From Nostoc sp. ATCC 53789 (GTDB taxonomy: Bacteria; Cyanobacteriota; Cyanobacteriia; Cyanobacteriales; Nostocaceae), in the NCBI RefSeq assembly GCF_009873495.1, contig NZ_CP046704.1, positions 248,001 to 312,000 on the forward strand: 64,000 nucleotides of DNA, in the 5' to 3' direction. Positions 36,961-44,398 of this stretch are shown one piece after another. Within the stretch, counting starts at the first letter, position 1. The number at the start of each line of letters is the position of its first letter. A model generated the notes under the pieces. It did not search any database. It was not told the origin of the DNA and worked only from the letters and a program-made list of their open reading frames with translations. The position numbers and the translations under genes are program-made.

Positions 36961-39498
36961 CTATTTATATTTTTTAGAATTATGACAAGGTGAATCTGAT
37001 AAAGAACCATAAGCAATCACTTCTTTTGGTTTAGTTGTAAAACTTACTGTACCATTTCCATTGTCTTTCCATCCTTGTGCTTCTATATATTCTTGATCTA
37101 CTTCGATCTGTATTGGCTGTTGTGATTGTTTCGTGGAAATAGGTTGTCGCTCATCTCTCCAGCCATAATTGCTGTTGAGAGGATCGCTTGGGCTTTGTGG
37201 AATACCCCCAGATCCTCTGTCTACAAACTCATTAGGTGCTTTACCCGATCGCGTAGCGCAAACCTGAGCAACTGTAGGAATATTAATTACTGGTGGAACG
37301 AAGGCTGCTTTAATAAAATCAAATTGCAAGGTATTTATTTGAACTATACCGTCAATTCCTCTGTCTGAAGTAGCTGTAATTTTACTATCAAAAGAAGGGA
37401 AGATTCCTTGAGTATTGATAGTGACATTACCACCACGCCCCTCAAAGGCATTTGCTGTAATTTTGCTATTCTCTAAGAGAAGCAATAGTTCAGTATTAAT
37501 ATTAATGTTCCCACCGTTTCCCTTACTTTCTTGCTGTCCAGCAGATGTAGAGATATTGCTATTGCGTAATAGAACATTGTTCGCATTGAAGATAATGTTA
37601 CCTCCCTCACCTATGGAAGTGGTTGCGGTAACGCCTCCATTGTTTGTGATGTTAATGTCTTTAGCTGTAATTTCAAGAATTCCTGCATTGCCTGAGCCAT
37701 TATTTCTAACACTCACTTGAGCATTGGTATCAATATTCACTAGTTCAGCATTAATAATTAATTTGCCTCCATCTCCAGTAGGGATAATAGGCACTCTATT
37801 AAATCTAATCCTCAAACTATTATCTAAAATAGTTCCTGATGAATCTATAAAACTAGGAAGTTTGGAATTTGAATCTACTCCTGAAATATCTACTGAGCCA
37901 GAAGCGTTAATATTAATATTCCCAGCATTTCCAAACGATACAGTACTTGTAGAGATACCCGCACCATCTCTGATTATTAGCTTTGAGGTATTAATTTCCA
38001 AATTTCCAGCATTCCCACTACCAAAAGTAGCAGCATTAATTGTACTAGGTCCAATAATAGGCGACCTACCTATAATATTTATGGTATTATTCGCGTTTAT
38101 TAAAACATTACCTCCTTTCCCACTATTAAAAGTTGTAGCTCCTAAACTGCTTCCATTCTGGAGTGTAATATTTTGTGTACTTAATTTTAAATTTCCAGTA
38201 TTACCAAAAGAACTAGAAGCTGTAGTTATATTACCCCCATCTTCTAATATCAAATTTTTGATTACTCCAGTAATATTTCCACTATCTCCATAATTAAGAT
38301 AACTGAAACTATTAATAGCACCATATCCAAATTGATTAACAGAAGATGGAGTAGAGCCAGTAATTTTTAAATAATCATTGGCATTTATTATTATTTCACC
38401 ACCAGGAGCATTACTAAAAGTAGTAGTAGCTATCTGCGCTCCACCAATAGTTATTTTATTTGAATTAAGTTCAATATTTTCTCCAGGCGTATTTCCAAAG
38501 TTGCTAGTATAGATACCACTAATACCAAATTCTGATGCATCTTTAACTTCCAAAAAATCAGATTTAATACTAATTTCTCCATTTTGCTTAAATCCCTGAT
38601 TTTGGCTCATAATTAGCGCACCATTTAATACTTTTACATTATTTCCATGTATATTAATAGTGTTTCCTTTACCTTCTGTACTATTAACATAAACTAAAGC
38701 ATTTTTTAAAAAACTTATACCTCTAAAAATTATTTTATTTCCGTAATTTAAGAATAACCTGTTACTTTCGGCCTTAATATTAACTTCTCCTTGCTCTATA
38801 CCTGCTAAATCAATTCTTCCATTTTTGTTACTAAGGACTCCTCCATCCAATAATATTTTTCCTCCTATTAAAGCTAAGGTATTACCAGGTTTTACTTGTA
38901 AACCCGTAGAAATTATACTTGCATCTATAGGGGATCTCAAGATAGAGTTCTGAATGGGAAAACCATTACCTTGTACATTAATTTCTCCAGAGGTATCATA
39001 AAACTGCAATCCAACAGGTACATTTAATGTTAACAAAGGAGAATGTTGAGTTTCCGTAGCACTAAATTCTATACCATCAGTAAATTTAATACTATTTGCT
39101 GTAGTTGCCAAAAAAGAACCACCAACGTCTAATCGCGCATTTGCTCCAAAAGTGATTCCACTTGGATTCATCAGATATAAGTTAGCTGTTCCATTGGACT
39201 TTATCAGTCCATCAATATTAGAAATAGATCCACCAGTAACTCTAGTAATAATATTTTGAATATTTAAAGGATTATTAAATATAGCTGTGTTATCGATAGG
39301 TATCGAAAAGTATTGAAAACTATGGAAAAGGTTGTTCCCTACCTGAGTGCCCTCTTCAATAATTCGATTATTTCCTTCTATTCTAATATCAGTGTTATTA
39401 GGTAAAGTAATATCTGGAGTAATTTGAGCTTCAGAAGGAAAGATGGCTGCAAAAGAAATAAAAACTGTAATTACAAGCGTATTGATTATAGTCTGCAT
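36961..39498 (-). CDS. TpsA: filamentous-haemagglutinin-type secreted protein 1
   Basis: The 845-residue product has a signal peptide (MQTIINTLVITVFISFAA) followed by the FHA/TPS secretion domain with NNLFHSFQYF, ANLYLMNPSG and FLATTANSIKF signatures (about 20-200). A long beta-helix of Gly/Asn/Ile/Thr repeats follows, then a C-terminal tail with a Cys pair. I start at ATG 39498, because the 36-codon upstream extension to 39606 runs into a repeat that recurs at 51 kb. The TpsB gene follows, so it is the likely transporter. Role: surface adhesin or secreted structure. Confidence 0.85.
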   Translation of the reverse strand: MQTIINTLVITVFISFAAIFPSEAQITPDITLPNNTDIRIEGNNRIIEEGTQVGNNLFHSFQYFSIPIDNTAIFNNPLNIQNIITRVTGGSISNIDGLIKSNGTANLYLMNPSGITFGANARLDVGGSFLATTANSIKFTDGIEFSATETQHSPLLTLNVPVGLQFYDTSGEINVQGNGFPIQNSILRSPIDASIISTGLQVKPGNTLALIGGKILLDGGVLSNKNGRIDLAGIEQGEVNIKAESNRLFLNYGNKIIFRGISFLKNALVYVNSTEGKGNTINIHGNNVKVLNGALIMSQNQGFKQNGEISIKSDFLEVKDASEFGISGIYTSNFGNTPGENIELNSNKITIGGAQIATTTFSNAPGGEIIINANDYLKITGSTPSSVNQFGYGAINSFSYLNYGDSGNITGVIKNLILEDGGNITTASSSFGNTGNLKLSTQNITLQNGSSLGATTFNSGKGGNVLINANNTINIIGRSPIIGPSTINAATFGSGNAGNLEINTSKLIIRDGAGISTSTVSFGNAGNININASGSVDISGVDSNSKLPSFIDSSGTILDNSLRIRFNRVPIIPTGDGGKLIINAELVNIDTNAQVSVRNNGSGNAGILEITAKDINITNNGGVTATTSIGEGGNIIFNANNVLLRNSNISTSAGQQESKGNGGNININTELLLLLENSKITANAFEGRGGNVTINTQGIFPSFDSKITATSDRGIDGIVQINTLQFDFIKAAFVPPVINIPTVAQVCATRSGKAPNEFVDRGSGGIPQSPSDPLNSNYGWRDERQPISTKQSQQPIQIEVDQEYIEAQGWKDNGNGTVSFTTKPKEVIAYGSLSDSPCHNSKKYK

Positions 39499-39564
39499 TT
39501 TTTTAATTAAAGATGCAAGTTTTGATTGATAGACAAAAGTAGCTCTTAGATCAGTATTAGAGAT

Positions 39565-39606
39565 CAGGGCAAACGCATCTAAAGTATAAGAATCCTTTAA
39601 TAGCAA
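39565..39606. repeat. 42-base repeat, copy 1
   Basis: Starts CAGGGCAAAC and ends CCTTTAATAGCAA. It matches 51003-51044 at 40 of 42 positions. On the minus strand it contains TTATACTTTAGAT, which could be a promoter -10 region about 75 bases before the TpsA start. Confidence 0.65.
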
Positions 39607-39913
39607 GGGTTTCTGCGTTTTTGAATTTAGCTTATTTTTCCGTCAATATCCTTATCCAGCAAGGGTTTCAGAAATCCCGTGCGTTCGCCCTGTATTAGAG
39701 ATAGGAAATATTATTAAATTTATTCATGAATAAACTTTGAAGAACTTCTGCTTAAAGATTCAATGAGGTTAAAGTGATAGCTAAGTAGGTAGATACAAAT
39801 AAACCTAACTATGTAAGAAAATGTAAAAAGCTCAAAACCTTTATGATTGCTTCACTCTTGTAATGACATAGTTATAAATTTTCTTGCCTACCTACTTGTT
39901 TTATTTAAAGATG
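39607..39913. other. Intergenic region between TpsA and the ferritin-like gene
   Basis: No gene is seen. AGCAAGGGTTTC occurs at about 39602 and again near 39658, a short direct repeat continuing from the 42-base repeat. Confidence 0.35.
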
Positions 39914-40606
39914 TTATGCTGCTTCTATCGTGTCAGTATCTTTAAGGACATAATCAATTACTTTAAATACTGCCTGAACTTTACGGGTGCGCCATTCATC
40001 AACTAACTTTTGCACTTGCCTCGCAGTCATTCGTCGCATCATTGCTTCATAAAGGTAGGCAGCATGACCTGTTTCATCTTTAGCGATGCTTAACATGCCC
40101 AACTTTAAGTTATGAGTGGCACGCTCATCATCAGGCAATACGTTCGCCATTCGCATATAGTCTTTACCAGCATCCAACTCCATAATATAGGTACTGGCCA
40201 TAAAGATATCCCAGTCAATCACGGCAGGGCTAAGTTGTTCTTTGCTATAGCCTTCATAGTATGCGGCAAAGAGAGGACTACGCCCTTGTCTTGATTGACT
40301 TTTAGGTGGAGTTTCAGGCTCTGAATTTATGGAATTTTTATCTATTTGCTTTAACGCATGAGCAAAAATTTGGCTATGTTTAGTTTCATCCAACGCGTGT
40401 TGTTTTAATTTTTCTGCGAGCCATGTATCGCCTTCATTAGCTGCACGCTCACTAAGTGCAGACAGAAATCCAACGGAACCAGCCTCTGATAGATGTAAAC
40501 CCTTAAGTACAATAGGGCGAGTTTTAGAGTCACGGATTTGAGAAGCAGTATAGTAAGCAACAGCTCCTGAGCTTGCTAGATGCATGAGATAAGTCAAAAA
40601 ATTCAT
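39914..40606 (-). CDS. Ferritin-like diiron protein
   Basis: The 230-residue product is helical and carries two ExxH-type metal-binding motifs, DETKH at about residue 72 and DETGH at about 178, plus Glu in SEAG (about 41) and MELDAG (about 143), which is the ligand set of a four-helix-bundle diiron site. Enzymes such as MiaE-type hydroxylases and rubrerythrin-like proteins share this layout; the substrate cannot be told. It stands alone on its strand between the TpsA gene and a long intergenic region. Confidence 0.75.
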   Translation of the reverse strand: MNFLTYLMHLASSGAVAYYTASQIRDSKTRPIVLKGLHLSEAGSVGFLSALSERAANEGDTWLAEKLKQHALDETKHSQIFAHALKQIDKNSINSEPETPPKSQSRQGRSPLFAAYYEGYSKEQLSPAVIDWDIFMASTYIMELDAGKDYMRMANVLPDDERATHNLKLGMLSIAKDETGHAAYLYEAMMRRMTARQVQKLVDEWRTRKVQAVFKVIDYVLKDTDTIEAA

Positions 40607-41323
40607 AAGGTATTTATGCTAGGTTTTGTAAGCTACATTTCTTATGGTAGTACTCGAAATACATTTTAAAAGCCTTTTAGAACGACTTTTCTCATGCTAA
40701 TGGTGATAGCAAAAATTATCTCAATTTTTAACTTGGGCATCTGTTGCATCTTCTAGTAAGTTATCTAGATTAATTTAAATCAGTTTTTATACTATGTTGC
40801 TAGTTACTGATAATTACAGTTTTTTACATTAAACCTTTCTTTTAAGATTGCTAATTTAAGACTATTTTTACAAGTTAAAATCATGATTTTAATCTTGAAT
40901 TTAAGCAAATAACATTTATATGCTTGATATTAGATGGTTAAAAACTAAAAAAACTTTGAGATTGCGATCGCGCTTTAAGAGTTCAATAAATACTATGCAG
41001 ATCCAAAGGGAGGAGCTAGCAGCAAAGTAGAAGACCGCGTTTGCCTCTTTGTCTCAATGAGATTTTGGCTACTATCAAGTCCTTTGGCTACATAAAAACT
41101 CTCCTTTACTACTAAAGAATGATAAAAGCCAGGGTAATTTTGTGCTTTGGACTCATTTTAGCCTGATAAAAAAGGGTTAATAGTTTCGCTTTGGAGGAGC
41201 ATTAAAAAATTTGCCTGTGTTTGCAGGTGGATAGGCGAAACGTTCTACCTCCGGTTCTTGTTTCAGCAACCCTAAATTTATGTATAGGGTTTCTCGCGCT
41301 AGCGAACCATCCCCTCTCCGCCT
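40607..41323. other. Long AT-rich intergenic region
   Basis: No gene is supported. There is a HIP1-like GCGATCGCGC near 40963 and a hairpin-prone stretch near 41190-41310 containing GGCGAAACG and CTCGCGCTAGCGAACC. Confidence 0.35.
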
Positions 41324-41368
41324 GTGCTTCTTGTTGATCAAAACTTTACTATTAGTATTAGACGGTTA

Positions 41369-41530
41369 ATGTTGCATTTACTTCTGACTTTTCTTGGTAT
41401 CATCGTTTATCTAGCATTGGCAAGGTGTTTATTTAGCCAATGGTTATTTTTCTTGAAGAGTGATAGAGAAATGAGTCGAGAACAGCGCTTTTTGTCTAGG
41501 ATAATTTTAGTCTTAATCACTATTTTCTAG
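41369..41530 (+). CDS. Possible small membrane protein
   Basis: A 53-codon frame (from ATG 41369; a longer frame begins at 41324) encodes a hydrophobic helix (LLLTFLGIIVYLALARCLF) followed by a charged segment (KSDREMSREQRF) and a hydrophobic end. No ribosome-binding site is clear. It is a plausible small membrane protein but could be chance. Confidence 0.3.
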   Translation: MLHLLLTFLGIIVYLALARCLFSQWLFFLKSDREMSREQRFLSRIILVLITIF

Positions 41531-41665
41531 TACCTTATAGTACTATGTGCTTATCTAAAATTACTGAAGTTTTATCGCAAATATAACAAAGAAATAAATT
41601 TATTGAGAAATCAAACAGATATCTAATCGCAAATCTAGTTTAACGTGTAAATTGATACTTAAATA

Positions 41666-42385
41666 TTATTCTTCATCATCTTCATCCTCATAATCATCAT
41701 TACCATGTTCTTCGTACCACTTTTTCTCTTCAGCTAAGGTCATTTCTCTCTCAATCATTTTTCTTTCTAGGGCTTCCCTTTCAAGCTTTTCCGCCTCAAG
41801 CTTTTTTCTTGAAAGTATTTCTCTTTCTATTCTTTCTCTATCTCTGGTTTCTCTTACTATCCTGTCTCTCTCAAGTTGAATTAAGCGCCGCTCTACTCGC
41901 TTACAGTATAAATCCAAAGCTTTACCTGTGGCTGCTCCGTTAATTGCACCACCAGCTAAAAATATTATTACAGTTTTCCAGCCTTGAATGAAATTACCGC
42001 TCCACTCTAAACTACCCTCATTGAGCCACACCAGTAGGAAGTAGACGAGAATTCCAATAACAGTATTGATCAGTGCAAAGACTCTTGGTGTCATCTCGGA
42101 TTGACGGAGTATCAGCCATTGCGCTAGGGTGAGAATCAAACTAAAGATTACCGCAGCAATTCCTGAGAGAATCACATTACCTGGGAAAGTGAATGGATTT
42201 ATTGTCAAGTTAATGATTAGTGGCACAATAACCAGAGCCGAGAGGAAAAAGCTGATAAATAAGCTAGCACTAATCGCAATAAACCAGTAACGACCGAGAT
42301 AACCCAGGCGAAATTCTAACAACGACTCTTGTACTCCAAACAAAGTCATCCAAAATGCAATACCTGCTGTCAAATAATCAAGCAT
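41666..42385 (-). CDS. Membrane protein with charged coiled-coil tail
   Basis: The 239-residue product has about four to five transmembrane segments (residues 3-17, 30-60, 68-95, 100-122, 135-150) and then a strongly charged, continuous helix rich in Arg/Glu (about 160-220: KRVERRLIQLERDRIVRE and so on) ending in an acidic tail (DDYEDEDDEE). AAGGG precedes the ATG. No family is recognised with certainty. The tail is likely a cytoplasmic coiled coil for oligomerisation or docking. Confidence 0.6.
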   Translation of the reverse strand: MLDYLTAGIAFWMTLFGVQESLLEFRLGYLGRYWFIAISASLFISFFLSALVIVPLIINLTINPFTFPGNVILSGIAAVIFSLILTLAQWLILRQSEMTPRVFALINTVIGILVYFLLVWLNEGSLEWSGNFIQGWKTVIIFLAGGAINGAATGKALDLYCKRVERRLIQLERDRIVRETRDRERIEREILSRKKLEAEKLEREALERKMIEREMTLAEEKKWYEEHGNDDYEDEDDEE

Positions 42386-42682
42386 TAGCCCTTGTTTTAC
42401 TCGTATGTTAAAGAGGGTATTTCTAGAATAAGCTGAAATTGAATTCAGTTGGCAGAAGTTAGAAGTCAGAATTGAATTCAGGTTCCTGACTTCTGAAGTT
42501 TTTCTTGTTAACTGTGGTATTCGGCTGATTTTCGTTAAAGTATTCTTTCATCGGTGCAAAATATAAAAAGCAATGAAAAACCCCAACCTGTTTAAAGGAT
42601 GGGGGCATAAATAAAAACTCTATATTTCCATGATGACACAACTCAATATTTGTTCGACTGCTGTCAGCCTAGAGGTGGGGCA
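42386..42682. other. Intergenic region with short inverted repeats
   Basis: GAATTGAATTCAG occurs at about 42437 and again near 42470. AGAAGTTAGAAGTCAG and CCTGACTTCTGAAG at about 42453-42500 face each other as an imperfect hairpin. No gene is seen. Confidence 0.4.
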
Positions 42683-43624
42683 ATGAACAAACCACCATCC
42701 AGACGCAAGAAAATTACCCCTGCGACATCTGAGGAACCAAAGCTAGCAACCGACTCTGTGAAGGACAATACTTTTGAGCAAGATAACCCAGCCTCAGCAA
42801 CGATTACGGTGACGGCTGTTGAAGTAAAAGAGTTGACCGACCAAGAACAAAGCTTACGCTTGCAATTGGAACGTCAGGTAGAAAGGGCATTTTTGTCAGC
42901 AGGTCAGGCGCTGATGGAGTTGAGAGACAGACGGCTATACCGTTCCACGCACCAGACTTTTGAAGAATACTGCCGCGAACGCTTCAATTATAGTCGTGAC
43001 GCGGCTTACTTGAAGATTTCAGCGACTGTGGTTTATGAGAATCTTCAAAAGTTTTTGCCGACCAATGGTCGGCAAATTCCAATGCCAACCAGCGAACGAC
43101 AATTGCGCTTTTTGGCGAAAGCCGAGTTGGAACCGGCTGTGCAAGCGGATGTCTGGCAGCAGGCAGTAGAGCAAGCTGGTAATAAGATTCCATCCGGTCG
43201 CATAGTGAAAGACGTGGTGGACAGGATACGCGAAAGTCCGAAAGTACCCAATCCTTATCATATTGGGGAAATATGCCTTCTGTTGCCGAAGGATAACCCG
43301 GAATTGAGAGGTAAAGCAGGTTATTGGGGCGTGGTAACTCATGTTGGGCAATACAGTTGTACAGTCCAGACCTGGGACGGTGACTATACCGTAAAAATCG
43401 AACACCTGAAATCACTGGAATTGCTTGATGAAGATTGCCAATTCATGCAGCAGTTATGTGTGAGATTACGGCAGTTGCATCAAGTGGCGACCCGTGACGA
43501 GGCTGTGGATTGGCTGTTGCAGGGTTTGGGGAAACAAGCTAAACCGTATCTGTCATCCTTGCAAGCAAAGCTGCTGGCGGCTGTGGAACGGGAGTACAAC
43601 CTGGTTTGGAAGCAGCAGAAGTGA
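42683..43624 (+). CDS. ParB/DUF3102-like DNA-binding protein
   Basis: The 313-residue product (ATG 42683, preceded by GAGGTGGGG; a TTG-started frame from 42650 is less likely) has a basic N-terminal tail. It has a helical region 'ALMELRDRRLYRSTHQTFEEYCRERF' followed by a helix-turn-helix-like part (YSRDAAYLKISATVVYENL) and 'SERQLRFLAKAELEP', similar to DUF3102/ParB-like chromosomal or plasmid proteins. A small beta domain follows (HIGEICLLLP ... YWGVVTHVG), then a helical end. It contains one copy of the 23-bp palindrome within its coding DNA. It may be a partition or regulatory DNA-binding protein; this is inferred from pattern only. Confidence 0.55.
   Translation: MNKPPSRRKKITPATSEEPKLATDSVKDNTFEQDNPASATITVTAVEVKELTDQEQSLRLQLERQVERAFLSAGQALMELRDRRLYRSTHQTFEEYCRERFNYSRDAAYLKISATVVYENLQKFLPTNGRQIPMPTSERQLRFLAKAELEPAVQADVWQQAVEQAGNKIPSGRIVKDVVDRIRESPKVPNPYHIGEICLLLPKDNPELRGKAGYWGVVTHVGQYSCTVQTWDGDYTVKIEHLKSLELLDEDCQFMQQLCVRLRQLHQVATRDEAVDWLLQGLGKQAKPYLSSLQAKLLAAVEREYNLVWKQQK
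43054..43076. promoter_or_regulatory. 23-bp perfect palindrome, copy 2
   Basis: TTTGCCGACCA and TGGTCGGCAAA flank a central A, the same sequence as at 21375-21397 with the other centre base. It lies inside the ParB-like gene and encodes PTNGRQ there. Confidence 0.6.
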
Positions 43625-43637
43625 CGAGACAGCTAGT

Positions 43638-44059
43638 TGTGACTTGAAGAAGATTTTGGACACGTTGTCCATCTTTACCTTCCAAAAATGGATGTCCAAG
43701 TTTACCTTCCAAGAACGTCAAAAAAATAGCATAAAGGAAAACTAAACTGCTCAAACTCTATGCCTGTATGGAAGATAAAGGTTTTGGTAATAGCGATACT
43801 TACTGCTGCAAGCGATCGCAAAGCTTGTGAAAAATCCTAAGAGTTGGGGAAAAAGTTGGACAGGAGCCGTATTCAAGCGGATTTGTGTCCATTTTCTTCT
43901 TCCATTTCTGTTATTCTGTCCATTTTCTTTTTCCAAAAGAGCGTAGCTTGCCGCCGAAGGCATCGCTTGCTTAATGCCTTAACGAAGTTATAGGTATTTC
44001 AGCTTGCAAATTGTCCAATTTCTTCTTCCAAACCTGTCCAAAATCTTCTTCAAGTCACA
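43638..44059. mobile_element. 422-bp non-autonomous transposon (Tn7/Tn5053-like ends)
   Basis: Perfect 25-bp terminal inverted repeats begin TGTGACTTGAAG at 43638-43662 and end CTTCAAGTCACA at 44035-44059. They are flanked by the 5-bp direct duplication CTAGT (43633-43637 and 44060-44064). Inside are 19-bp repeats of the form TGTCCAnnTTnnnnTTCCA at 43666, 43693, 43886, 43917 and 44012, with the right terminus (44035) a sixth copy and the left terminus an inverted one; a diverged inverted copy (14 of 19) lies at 43844-43862. TGT...ACA ends, 5-bp duplication and multiple end repeats fit TnsB/TniA-type transposases. No transposase gene is present, so it must be moved in trans. Confidence 0.85.
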
Positions 44060-44064
44060 CTAGT

Positions 44065-44398
44065 AAATAATAGGTTAATCCAACAAATACACAATGCAAC
44101 AGTGCAATAAATAACTCGTTGTATGGAAGCGGTAATTGGAAATGAGTGTCTTTGCTCAATACTTACTAATGATAATGCAAAGAAAGATAGTCTTGATATT
44201 GGCTTACTTACAAGGCTAGAAAAGAATCTATCCAACCCATAAGTTTTTTTACCCTACTACGGCAGCCCTATCTATTCAAAGTTTGCGATCGCACGCAGGG
44301 AAATTTATGCGAAGACAATAACTTTATTACATCGGCCCTCTCTTCATCCTCTTATTTTGGCTAAGGTATTGCCATTCAGGGCATTATTTATAACATCA
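44065..44398. other. Intergenic region downstream of the mini-transposon
   Basis: No gene is supported. A HIP1-like GCGATCGCACGC is at about 44286. The direct repeat CTCTTATTTTGGCTAAGG starts at 44349 (see the repeat entry). Confidence 0.35.
44349..44371. repeat. 23-base direct repeat flanking TpsA 2, left copy
   Basis: CTCTTATTTTGGCTAAGG and five more bases match 47142-47164 at 22 of 23 positions. The two copies bracket the second TpsA gene. Confidence 0.6.

Noticed and set aside
37126-38293. Several plus-strand frames antisense to TpsA 1 (e.g. at 37724-38293)
   Set aside because: They arise from the Gly/Asn/Ile repeat codons of the beta-helix read on the other strand; products are Pro/Leu/Ile-rich with no start signals.
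43751-43963. 70-codon minus-strand frame inside the mini-transposon
   Set aside because: No ribosome-binding site, part derives from dispersed repeat DNA, and composition does not look coding; the element is better read as gene-less.
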